A DNA stretch of 64,000 bases from Tanypteryx hageni (Eukaryota > Arthropoda > Insecta > Odonata > Petaluridae). The DNA lies in the NCBI GenBank assembly GCA_028673005.1, contig CM054117.1, positions 620,001 to 684,000 on the forward strand. Reading direction: 5' to 3'. Of the stretch, positions 1 through 9,580 are shown one piece after another; position 1 is the stretch's first letter, and every line of letters starts with the position of its first letter. Below the pieces are notes generated by a model that saw only the letters and a list, made by a program, of their open reading frames with translations, ran no database searches and was not told the DNA's origin. Made by a program: the position numbers and the translations under genes.

Positions 1-2
1 AT

Positions 3-932
3 GTGCACCTAGACTTGGTTGGCCCCTTGCCCGTTTCCAGAGGTTTCCAGTACTGTCTGCCATGCGTCGATCGCTTCACCCGTTGGCCGGAGGCTATCCC
101 CATCGCAGACATCACGGCACAGACGGTGGCGAGAACCTTCTTCCGCGAATGGATGTCGCGGTTTGGCATGCCGCTCCGTGTAACTACCGACCAAGGACGT
201 CAGTTTGAAAGTCAGCTGTTTCGGCAGTTGGCAGATCTCTCCGGCGCCACACATCTGCGTACAACAGCCTACCATCCAGCCGCCAACGGGCTCGTAGAAC
301 GCCTCAATCGGCAACTGAAAGCCGCCATCCGATGTCATGAAACGGCAGATTGGGTGGACGTCGTGCCGGCAATACTGCTTGGATTCCGAGCTGCGTGGAA
401 GGAGGATCTTGGGTGCACGTCTGCCGAATTGGTGTATGGAGAGACACTCCGGCTCCCTGGTGATTTTTTTTCACCGCCAGCTGGCCCGGTCCTCGTGACG
501 CAAACAAATTACGCCGTGCAGCTGAGACAGCGCATGGGGCATTTATGTGCCAAGCCTGCTTCTCGACATGGTGAGCGTCCAACATTTATCTTCAAGGCCT
601 TGCCATCCTCATCGCATGTTTTTGTGCGAAATGATGCCACACGGGCCGCATTGCAACCAGCCTATGAGGGTCCATGTGAAGTCCTGCAGAGGGGTGAGAA
701 GAATTATGTGGTGCGACTCCATGGCCGTGAGTTGCGAGTCTCGGTTGATCGGCTCAAGCCAGCATTTCTCGCAGCGGATGATGCACCAGCTGCCACTACG
801 ATGTCACCAGCAGACACCGTGCTCAACCGCCCAGGAGATGCAATGGATTTTCCAGCCCTGCCTGGACAGCAGATGACGCGGGCAGGGAGAAGAGTTCACC
901 TTCCTGCACATTTACAGAACTTTTCCACCTAA
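3..932 (+). CDS. Ty3/Gypsy retrotransposon integrase (3' part of pol)
   Basis: This is the C-terminal part of a Gypsy polyprotein; it would insert the element's cDNA into host DNA in the nucleus. The window opens inside the gene, so protease, RT, RNase H and the zinc-binding HHCC domain lie upstream. The rve core is clear: the first Asp in HLDLVGP (residue 4), the second in TTDQG (residue 63) and the Glu in GLVERLN (residue 99), giving a D-35-E spacing normal for retroviral-type integrases. After residue 150 follow a linker and an SH3-like tail (YEGPCEVLQRGEKNYVVRL, about residues 220-240). There is no chromodomain. The frame is open to its TAA, and an LTR begins about 100 bases downstream. 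G+C is higher than in the flanking DNA, as expected for a recent arrival. Confidence 0.93.
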   Translation: MHLDLVGPLPVSRGFQYCLPCVDRFTRWPEAIPIADITAQTVARTFFREWMSRFGMPLRVTTDQGRQFESQLFRQLADLSGATHLRTTAYHPAANGLVERLNRQLKAAIRCHETADWVDVVPAILLGFRAAWKEDLGCTSAELVYGETLRLPGDFFSPPAGPVLVTQTNYAVQLRQRMGHLCAKPASRHGERPTFIFKALPSSSHVFVRNDATRAALQPAYEGPCEVLQRGEKNYVVRLHGRELRVSVDRLKPAFLAADDAPAATTMSPADTVLNRPGDAMDFPALPGQQMTRAGRRVHLPAHLQNFST

Positions 933-1022
933 TTCACCCTTACCTCACCTGCATTATTATTTTGTTACCTTTATTTCTCCTTGTTTTGCCATCATTCCTT
1001 TCTGTTACAGATAGCCTTAAGC

Positions 1023-1038
1023 ACTGCCAGAAGGGTGA
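1023..1038 (+). promoter_or_regulatory. Polypurine-like plus-strand primer next to the LTR
   Basis: A purine-rich stretch (AGAAGGGTGA) lies directly before the TGTAGC that opens the LTR, where the plus-strand primer of an LTR retrotransposon belongs. It is short and is called by position only. Confidence 0.45.
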
Positions 1039-1672
1039 TGTAGCGTTCATAGCCATTAACGCCTTCGCGGCGCATAGCGCTTAGGAATTGTCCCCGTAGT
1101 TCCCGGCGACGCCACCAGGGGCGTGAGAGAGAAGAGAAGGTACGCCGGCGAGGAACTACCACTTCCACTTCCGCCTGAGCCTATTAAGCTCTTATATACT
1201 TAAAGATCGCTCAATTTATCCTTGAAATAATTTAGATTAGATAACTATTGCATCATTTTCAAACTACACAAAAGAGCTATAGCCTCGAATGAGAACAGGT
1301 ATGCTGTGGTTTCTAGTACCCATATCATTACTGCGCAATACAGTGTCCTTGGAGTTTTACCATAGCCTTAATTTGACCAGGTGTGCTGCGGCATTGAGTA
1401 CACGTGCCGTTTCTACGCAATACAGTGTCCTTGGAGTTTGTCCATAGCCTTGAGTTGACCAGGTGTGCTGCGGCATTGAGTACACATGCCGATTCTGCAC
1501 AATACAATGTCCTTGGAGTTTTGCCATAGCCTTAAATTGGCCAGGTGTGCTGCGGCCTTCAAGTCGGAGGAAGGAATTTGGTTGCAGATGCCTGTGAGTA
1601 CACGTGTTATGACTGCATAATAGGGTGACCTTTACCTATAGCTTGGTCTTGACCTGTGCTAGAACTGCTACA
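1039..1672 (+). repeat. 3' LTR of the Gypsy element
   Basis: The segment starts TGTAGC and ends GCTACA, a perfect 6-base inverted terminal repeat of the TG...CA type, and it follows the integrase stop by about 100 bases. The match extends outside the LTR: AGGGTGA precedes it and TCACCCT follows it, so the two ends are inverted over about 13 bases with one base of difference. TATATACTTAAA near 1193 could be the promoter. The middle holds three 82-base tandem repeats. The 5' LTR is outside the window, so the LTR length cannot be confirmed by pairing. Confidence 0.7.
1335..1560 (+). repeat. 82 bp tandem repeat inside the LTR, about 2.7 copies
   Basis: The word CAGTGTCCTTGGAG starts at 1341 and 1423, and a one-base variant starts at 1505, giving an exact period of 82. 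Each unit also contains CCATAGCC, CCAGGTGTGCTGCGGC and GAGTACACGTGCCG. The third unit breaks off near 1560. Units differ at few positions, so the expansion is fairly young. Confidence 0.85.
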
Positions 1673-1757
1673 ATCACCCTACTTATATATAACAGAAATA
1701 ATATTTAAAAAATATAAATAGATAAGAAAAAATAATAATAGTAACAACAACAACAAC

Positions 1758-1780
1758 ATATATATAATATAATATATATA

Positions 1781-1818
<38 letters not shown>
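1758..1818. repeat. (TA)n microsatellite at the PLE 3' end
   Basis: An almost pure TA run with a few interruptions, preceded by CAACAACAA. It separates the Gypsy LTR side from the 3' end of the PLE and matches the (TA)n(CA)n tract at the other end of that element. Confidence 0.9.
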
Positions 1819-1821
<3 letters not shown>

Positions 1822-2177
1822 CTAAAGGAAAAGAAAAGGTAGTGATGAGGGTGGCAACAAGGTGTTGAGGGAAGCCCAGCGGACACTTACCAAGTTGAGG
1901 ACCAAGCTGGCAGGCTGCTGGGGGCGTCGAAGAAACACGTAAAACACACGAACACAAAAACACACGCAAGCTTATCGGGCCTATGCCCTTCTTCAGCGAA
2001 AGAGTAACGTAAAGTGACACACTGTGCGGAGAATGACAGGGTGATGTGGGAAGGTTGATGATTCGAGGAGGTGGGGAGTAGGAGGGGTGGATAGCCAATA
2101 AAGAGGGAGTGTGGTAAGGGAAAGTGCGAATAACTACAATGTAACAAGGAGACATTGTAAGGGGGCTAATAGGGTTA
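1819..2177 (-). other. PLE 3' non-coding region with hammerhead-like motif
   Basis: Non-coding sequence downstream (minus strand) of the PLE ORF. On the minus strand, CTGAAGA (1996-1990) is followed by a GGGC-ATAG-GCCC hairpin (1988-1977) and then GATA (1976-1973). This resembles the hammerhead core CUGANGA, stem II, GAAA, with one base changed in the last box. Hammerhead motifs are known in the terminal repeats of Penelope-like elements. The stem II sequence is directly visible; ribozyme activity is not implied. Confidence 0.5.
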
Positions 2178-3169
2178 GCGGAGGTTGAGGCCAGGCGGAG
2201 AGAAAGAGTCGAGAAGATGGATATGTGCTAGTTCCCAGTGTCGGAGAAGGGGGGCAGGAGTGTCATAGGGTAAAGCGCAAATAATCCTAACATTGTAGCA
2301 ACTATTGAAGGGGACATTGTGGGTATTAGCGTGTAATGCAACTGGGAGAGGGCGTCTGAGAGAAACGCTATTCCGGTGACCGTTCATTCGGATGTTTAAC
2401 GGATTGCTGGTGAGGCCTAAGTAAAACGCGGGGCAAAGGGTGCAGGTAAGGAGGTAAATGACGTTACGGGTGGTGCAGTTGCTTCTGGAGGTGATGGGGT
2501 AGGTGATGTTGGTGGAGGGACTCGAGAAAGAAGATGATGGTAGGTGGATAGGGCAAGTGAGGCAGCGAGGTTTTCCGCAGGGGTGGGAACCTATTGCAAG
2601 AAGCGTGGTAGAAGTGGGAAGTTCCTTCCTCCACAAGATATTTCCCAAATTTGGGGGCCGGCGGAAGGAGAGGAGCGGAGGATTGGCAAAAAGGTTGATA
2701 AAGAGGGACTGATGGGAGGAAGAGGTAAGAATTGGGTGGGCAGCATGAAGGATTGTTTTGAGAGCTTCGTGGATACCAGGATGGAAAAGTGTCGTAAGAG
2801 TGAGTGGAGGGGTAGATGCAGGAATAGTGGGTGTGTGAGGATGAGATCCAATGTGGGTAGGCGTCATCGCCCTATGGATCTGTTCGCGGACCAAGACTGG
2901 AGGGTAACCACGTTTGAGAAGAGCATCCTCGAGGACAGAGTAATACTCTAGAAGGGATGCTCTATCGGAACAAAGCCTCCATCCTCGACGAGCAAGGGCA
3001 TAGGGGATAGAGGTTTTGGTATGAAGGGGATGGCAGCTATCAAAGTGGAGGTATTGGAGGCTGTTGGTGGGTTTGATGTGAACACAGGTGCGGATTTGGC
3101 TGTCTTGAAGGTAAAGATCGACATCCAGGAATGTGATGTGGGAGGTAGAGGATTGGTGGGTAAAGGACA

Positions 3170-3170
<1 letters not shown>
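2178..3170 (-). pseudogene. Penelope-like element: end of reverse transcriptase plus GIY-YIG endonuclease
   Basis: The encoded protein would reverse-transcribe the element's RNA and nick the target. The visible part begins with the end of the RT (FLDVDLYLQD, then KPTNSLQYLHFDSCHP and HTKTSIPYALARR, typical of PLE RT thumb regions). It continues through a linker with CGKPRCLTCP and ends in a GIY-YIG-type nuclease (NVIYLLTCTLCPAFYLGLT, then RMNGHRNS). The Tyr of the GIY part is kept, and YLG stands for YIG. The reading frame is open over about 330 codons. The start is missing: upstream the frame runs into the (TA)n tract at 3171, so the RT palm with its catalytic aspartates is absent. The element is a 5'-truncated dead copy. 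The GIY-YIG domain separates PLEs from LINEs and LTR elements. Confidence 0.88.

Positions 3171-3220
<50 letters not shown>
3171..3220. repeat. (TA)n(CA)n microsatellite
   Basis: About 40 bases of TA followed by five CA units. Its left edge is the PLE truncation point and its right edge is exactly the CTAG that opens the long repeat array. Open frames that read through it (IYIYIY) are artefacts. Confidence 0.93.
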
Positions 3221-3223
<3 letters not shown>

Positions 3224-3984
3224 GTAGTTGGTGAATGCATACTGCAAGCATTTCATCTCACCTTGAAAAAACATTCATTTTCTAGAGTCATTTCATCATT
3301 ACAAATATTCTTCTTATTCTAAAAATTAACCTCCGCAGCGATTTCCGTTTTTTCCCACACGTAAAAATAATAGTTTAAAACAATTCACAAATGTTGCAAT
3401 TTTAAAAATTCTACACTTTCTTCATTATAAGGTACTAATGCTACAGATTTTAAACAAATTTTAAATTTGTAGCACTTCAATAAATAAAATAATATTTTTC
3501 CAATTGTTTAAAATATAATAATTTTTAACGGCCGCCGCAATTCATATATGGTAAAATTGAAATGTTTATTTGTGCAAATTCACTACTCTGTAAATAATTT
3601 GAAAATTTCAGCTTCCTAGCTCAACACGTAGTACCTAAACGGTTATCTATTTGTTTAAATTTTAAGAATTTTTAACTGCCAAAAAAATTAAAATATCAAA
3701 ATTTGTATAATCCATAATTCGTGTTCTTAAGAATTCTACAAATAAAAAAATTTAAACTCCATAACACATGCGGAAGTACATAAACCTTGAAAATTTGTTT
3801 TAACAAATGCGAAATTTTAGCGGCCGCATTGTTGCACTTTTTCATAATTTTCGTTTTTTCTAGACGGTGTTGCACAAAATCCGACCTATGAAAAAAAATC
3901 GAATCTCCAGCACATCTGGTTGTGCCTAAACATTAGTATCCTCCTATATATATGTTATCATTATATATCGACGACACTTACAGA

Positions 3985-4318
3985 GGAGGATATAACATAC
4001 TAGTAGAAGGTGCTTGCATACTGCAAGCATTTCATCTCACCTTGAAAAAACTATATTTTTCAGACAGATATTTCATCATTACAAATATTCTATAATTCTA
4101 AAAATTTCACCTCCGCAGCGATTTTCGTTTTTCCCACATGTAAAAATCATAGTTTAAAACAATCCCCAAATGTTGCAATTTTAAACATTTTACACTACAT
4201 CCATTATGGGGTACTAATGCTACACATTTCAGCCAAATATTGAAGTTGTAGCATTTCCAAGAGTAAAATAATATTTTTTATATTGTTTAAAATTTAAACA
4301 TTTTTAACGGTTGCCCCA

Positions 4319-4390
<72 letters not shown>

Positions 4391-4959
4391 AGAGATTGAA
4401 ATGTTTATTTGTGCAAATGCGCTGTTCTGTAATTAATTTGTTAAAATTGCAGCTTTCTAGCTCATCCCATAGTACCTAAAAATTAATAAACTTTAATGAT
4501 CAAATGGGGTTAAAACAACTCATATAATTAAAAATTTTAAAAATTTCGATTTTTATAGTTGGTTATGAGAAAAGTTCTATAATCTTCCAAAATTTCAGCC
4601 TCCTAAACTTATTAGATTGGTCTACACACTGGATTGCATTTTCTTATGCTAACTTATGGGAGATATTCCGGGGTCACTGGAGTCGAACCCATGACACTGT
4701 TAGCAAAAGTGACAATAATTCCTAATAGATATGGCGGCCATCTAGCAACACTGGAAATTTCATTTTTCAACTCCGTGGCTCAATCGGAAATACATAAACC
4801 TTGAAAATTTGTTTAAACAATTGCGAATTTTTAGCGGCCGCATTGTTGCACTTTTTCAAGATTTTAGTTTTTTCTAGTCGGTTTTGTACAAAATTCTACC
4901 TATGAAAAAGATTTCGAATCTCCAGCTAATATGGAAGTGCCTAAACATTAGTATCCTCC
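3985..4959 (+). repeat. Array copy, long form, with internal (TA)n
   Basis: Bounded by GGAGGATA at the left and TATCCTCC at the right (975 bp). The hairpin follows the left end. It contains a (TA)n tract at 4320-4388 and the long-form segment with an inverted B-box-like word (AGTCGAACCCA, 4681-4691). Confidence 0.75.
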
Positions 4960-4996
4960 TGTTATCATTATATATCGACGACTCTTACAGAGTAAG

Positions 4997-4998
<2 letters not shown>

Positions 4999-5031
<33 letters not shown>
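4999..5031. repeat. (TA)n microsatellite inside an array linker
   Basis: A TA run within the linker between two array copies, in the otherwise conserved linker sequence TGTTATCATTATATATCGACG. Confidence 0.88.
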
Positions 5032-5033
<2 letters not shown>

Positions 5034-5063
5034 TTATATAAAGACGTTCCTTACAGAGGAGGA

Positions 5064-5794
5064 GGAGGATATAACATACTAGTAGTTGGTGCTTGCATAT
5101 TGCAAGCATTTCATATCGCTTTGAAAAAATATTCATTTTTTAGATAGACATTTCATCATTACAAATGTTCTTTAAATTCTAAAGATTTCACCTCCGCAGC
5201 GATTTCAAATGTAAAAATAATAGTTTTAAACAATCCCCAAATGTTGCAATTAAAATTTTTTTACACTTTCTCCATTATGTGGTACTAATCCTACACAATT
5301 TAGCAAAATTTTAAAGTTGTAGCACTTCTAGAAGTCAAATAATATTTTCTAATTGATTAAATTTAAATAATTTTTAACGGTCGCCAAAATTCATGTATGG
5401 TAAAATTGAAATGTTTTTTTGTGCTAGTTTAATACTTTGTACATAACTTGAAAATTTCAGCTCAATAGCTCATCCCGTAATGTCTAAACAGTTATCTATT
5501 TGTTTAAACTTTAAGAATTTTAACTGCCAAACAATTTAAAATATCAATATTTGTATAATCCCGATTTCGTTTTTTTATGAAATCTACTTGTAAAAAAAAT
5601 TTCAACTCCGTAGCACATGCTGAAGTACATAAACCATGAAAATTTGTTTAAACAATTGCGAATTTTTAGCGGTCGAATTGTTGCACTTTTTCAAGATTTT
5701 CGTTTTTTCTAGTCGGTTTTGCACAAAATCCTATCTATGAAAAAAATTTCGAATCTCCAGCACATCTGGAAGTGCCTAAACATTAGTATCCTCC
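5064..5794 (+). repeat. Array copy, short form (731 bp)
   Basis: A clean short copy running from GGAGGATA to TATCCTCC with CTAG at 5079 and the hairpin after it. It is a useful reference unit: 5' hairpin, CCTCCGCAGCGAT block, TTTTTAACGG block, GTTTAAACAATTGCG block, then CTAAACATTAGTATCCTCC. Confidence 0.78.
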
Positions 5795-5830
5795 TATATG
5801 TTATCATTCTATATAAACGTTCCTTACAGA

Positions 5831-6763
5831 GGAGGATATAACATACTAGTAGTTGGTGCTTGCATACTGCAAGCATTTTTTCTCAACATTAAAAAACATT
5901 CATTTTTCATATTTCATCATTACACATATATTTTTAATTCTAAATATTTCACCTCCGCAGCGATTTTCGTTTTTCCCACATGTAAAAATAATATTTTAAA
6001 ACAATCCCCAAATGTTGCAATTTTAAACATTTTACACTTTATCCATTATGGGGTACGAAAGCTACACATTTCCGCAAAATTTTAAAGTTGTAGCACTTCT
6101 AGAAGTAAAATAATATTTTTCAAATAGTTTAAATTTAAATAATATTTAACGGATGCCTTAATATATGTTTGTTAAAAAACAAATGTTTATTTGTGCAAAT
6201 TCACTACTCTGTAAATAATTTGAAAATTGCAGCGTCCTAGCTCATCCCGTAGTACATAAAAAATTATTAAAATTTTATGTTCGAATGGGGTTAAAACAAC
6301 CCCTAAAATTTAAAATTTTAAAAATTACGACTGTTATAATTGGTTATGACTAATGTTCTATAAACCTGCAAAATTTCAGCTTCCTCAACCTATTAGATTG
6401 GTTTACACACTGGGAAAACCTTTTCCCATGTTAACTTATGGGAGATATTCCGGGGTCTCGGGAGTCGAACCCCAGAAACTGTAAGTAAAAGTGACAATAA
6501 TTCCAAATAGATATTGCTGCCATCTAGCAACACTGAAAATTTCATTTTGCTAGTATAAAGGCAAGTGCCCATAATTAATTTACAAAAATGGCTCAATGTT
6601 TTCTTATGGGAAAAAAACGCAAATTCCGGAATTTCTGGAGGCAAACTCATGTCACTTAGGTAAGAAGTCTCATTTTACCTGAATGTTTCTCCATCATATC
6701 TACAAAAACTAAAACTTTCAGCTCTCTAGCTAATGTAGTTTGGGCTGGACATAAGTATCCTCC
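5831..6763 (+). repeat. Array copy, long form (933 bp)
   Basis: Runs from GGAGGATA to TATCCTCC. Its right third differs from the short form: it has the CCGGGGTCT...GTCGAACCCC segment near 6450 and ends in TTTGGGCTGGACATAAGTATCCTCC-type sequence in place of CCTAAACATTAG. Confidence 0.72.
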
Positions 6764-6809
6764 AATATGTTATATGTTATCATTCTATATAAACGTTCCT
6801 TACAGAGGA

Positions 6810-7901
6810 GGAGGATATAACATACTAGTAAAAGGTGCTTGCATACTGCAAGCATTTCATTTCACCTTGAAAAAACATTAATTTTTCAGACTAATATTTA
6901 ATCATTACAAATGTTCTTTTAATTCTAAAGATTTCACCTCAGGAGCGATTTTCGTTTTTTCCCACATGTAAAAACAATAGTTTACAAAAATCCCCAAATA
7001 ATGCAATTTTTAAAATTTTATACTTTTTCCATTATGGGGTATTAGGCTACACATTTAAGCCAATTTTTAAAATTGTAGCATTTCTAGAAGTAAAATAATA
7101 TTTTTCTAATTGTTTAAATTTAAATAATTTTTAACGGCCGCCGCAATACATATATGGTAAAATTGAAATGTTTATTTGTGCAAATTTACTATACTGTAAA
7201 TAATTTGAAAATTTCAGCTTCCTAGCTCATCCCATAGTACCTAAACAGCTATCTATTTGTTTAAACTTAAAGAATTTTTAACTGCCAAACAAATTAAAAT
7301 ATCAAAATTTGTATAATCCCTATTTCGTTTTTTCAAGAATTCTACTTATAAAAAAATTTCAACTCCGTGGCACATTCGGAAATATATAAACCTTGAAAAT
7401 TTGTTTAAACAATTGCAAATTTTTAGCGGCCGCAAAAATTCTTAAAATTTAAACAATTCGATAACTGTTTAGGTACTACGGTATAAGGTAGGAAGCTGAA
7501 ATTTTCAAATTATTTACAGAGTAGAGTATTTGCACAAATAAACATTTCAATTTTACCATATATGAAATGTGGCGGCCGTTAAAAATTATTTAAATTTAAA
7601 CAATTTAAAGAATATTATTTTACTTCTAGAAATGCTACAACTTTAAAATTTGGCTCAAATGTGTAGCATTAGTACCCCATAATGGAGAAAGTGTAAAAAT
7701 TTTAAAATTGCAACATTTGGGGATTTTTTTAAACTATTATTTTTACATGTGGGAAAAACGAAAATCGCTGCGGATTTTAAATCTTTAGAATTAAAGAATA
7801 TTTGTAATGATGAAATGTCTGTCTGAAAAATGAATGTTTTTCAAGGTGAGATGAAATGCTTGCAGTATGCAAGCACCAACTACTAGAATGTTATATCCTC
7901 C
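6810..7901. repeat. Head-to-head copies forming a large palindrome
   Basis: A plus-oriented copy starts at 6810 and runs to about 7434. There TTTTAGCGGCCGC switches directly into the reverse complement of the same family, which runs back to TATCCTCC at 7901. The two arms share the hairpin, the TTAACGGCCGCC block and the CCCACATGTAAAAA block in inverted order, so the region should fold into a long imperfect cruciform. Confidence 0.72.
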
Positions 7902-8198
7902 TCCTCCTCTGTAAGGAATGTCTATATAGAATGATGTTATCTCCTCCTCCTCCTCTGTAAGAGTCGTCAATATATAATGATAGGAGGATACTAATGTTTA
8001 GGCATTTCCAGATTAGCTGGAGATTCCGACTCCAGAAATTCCGAAAGTTGCGTTTTTTCCCATAAGAAAAGCATTGTGCCATTTCTGTAAATTAATAATG
8101 GGCACTTGCCGGTAAGCTAGAAATATGAAATTTTCAGTGTTGCTAGACGGCCGCAATATGCATTAAGAATTATTGTCACTTTTTCTTACAGTGTCTTG

Positions 8199-8209
8199 GG
8201 TTCGACTCC
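8199..8209 (+). promoter_or_regulatory. Pol III B-box-like word in long-form array copies
   Basis: GGTTCGACTCC matches the tRNA-type B box GGTTCGANTCC exactly. The same word is at 9723-9733, with variants near 18629 and 19597 (GGTTCGAATCC) and inverted near 4682 and 6467. No convincing A box is seen at the usual distance, so a tRNA relic or a chance conserved word are both possible. Confidence 0.4.
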
Positions 8210-8305
8210 AGAGACCCCGGAATATCTCCCATAAGTTAACATGGGAACACGAAATCCAGTGTGTAGACCAATCTAAAAAGTTAAGGAAGCTCAAATTTTG
8301 CAAGA

Positions 8306-9580
8306 TTTCAGCTACGTAGCACCTTCGGAAATGCCTGAACCCTGAAAATTTGTTTAAACAATTGCGAATTTTTAGCGGCCGCATTATTGCACTTTTTCAT
8401 GATTTTCGTTTTTTCTAGTCGGTTTTGCACAAACTCCTACATAACAAAAAAAATTCGAATCTCCAGCCCAACTGGAAGTGCCTAAACATTAGTATCCTCC
8501 TATATGTTATCATAATATATCGACGCGCCTGCTAAAAATTCGCAATTGTTTAAACAAATTTTCAAGGATTATGTATTTCCGCATGTGCTACTACTAGTAT
8601 GTTATATCCTCCTCCTCCTCTGTAAGGAACGTCTATATATAATGATAACATATAGGAGGATACTAATGTTTAGGCACTTCCAGATGTGCTGGAGATTCGA
8701 AATTTTTTTCATAGATAGGATTTTGTGCTAAACCGACTAGAAAAACGAAAATATTGAAAAAGTGCAACAATGCGACCTCTAAAAATTCGCAATTGTTTAA
8801 ACAAATTTCATGGTTTATGTATTTTCGCATGTGCTACGGAGTTGGATTTTTTTTTCTAAGTAGCATTCACAAAAAAACGAAATCGGGATTATACAAATTT
8901 TGATATTTTAATTTGTTTGGCAGTTAAAAATTCTTAAAATTTAAACAAATAGATAACTGTTTAGACATTACGGGATGAGCTATGGAGCTAAAATTTTTAA
9001 GTTATGTACAAAGTAGTAAACTAGCTCAAAAAAACATTTCAATTTTACCATACATGAATTTCAGCTGCCGTTAAAAATTATTTAAATTTAAAAAATTAGA
9101 AAATATTATTTGACTTCTAGAAGTGCTACAACTTTAAAATTTTGCTAAATTGTGTAGCATTAGTACCCCATAATGGAGAAAGTGTAAAAAAATTTAAATG
9201 GCAACATTTGGGGAATGTTTTAAACTATTATTTTTACATTTGGGGAAAACGGAAATCGCTGCGGAGGTAAAATCTTTAAAATTAAAAGAACATTTGTAAT
9301 GATGAAATGTCTGTCTGAAAAATGAATGTTTTTTCAAAGTGATATGAAATGCTTGCAATATGCAAGCACCAACTACTAGTATGTTATATCCACCTCCTCC
9401 TCCTCCTGCTCTGTATATAGAATGATAACAGGAGGATACTAATGTCCAGCCCAAACTACAAGAGCTAGAGAGCTGAAAGTTTCAGTTTTTGTAGAATTGA
9501 CGACGAAACTTACAGATAAAATGAGACTTCTTACCTAAGTTTCATGAGTTTGCCTCCAGAAATTCCGGAATTTGCGTTTT
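8306..9580. repeat. Left copy of a 1.27 kb near-identical duplication
   Basis: This segment reappears at 17213-18480 at a constant offset of 8907, falling to 8901 after a 6-base (two GGA-type triplets) difference near 9400. The small frame 8546-8731 translates identically in both. Other array copies are clearly more diverged, so this is a recent segmental duplication and not just shared family membership. Confidence 0.88.

Noticed and set aside
2503..2951. Plus-strand frames opposite the PLE ORF
   Set aside because: Antisense shadows of the GIY-YIG/RT frame.
3021..3240. Open frames reading IYIYIY and YTHTHT through TA/CA tracts
   Set aside because: Microsatellite translation in any frame stays open; there is no coding content.
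3985..7901. Regularly spaced repeats that might be read as a CRISPR-like array
   Set aside because: Units are about 770-1080 bp and diverged; this is a eukaryotic TE-rich context with no short repeat/spacer pattern.
8199..8209. True tRNA gene at the B-box words
   Set aside because: No acceptor stem, no A box at proper spacing and no anticodon arm around them.
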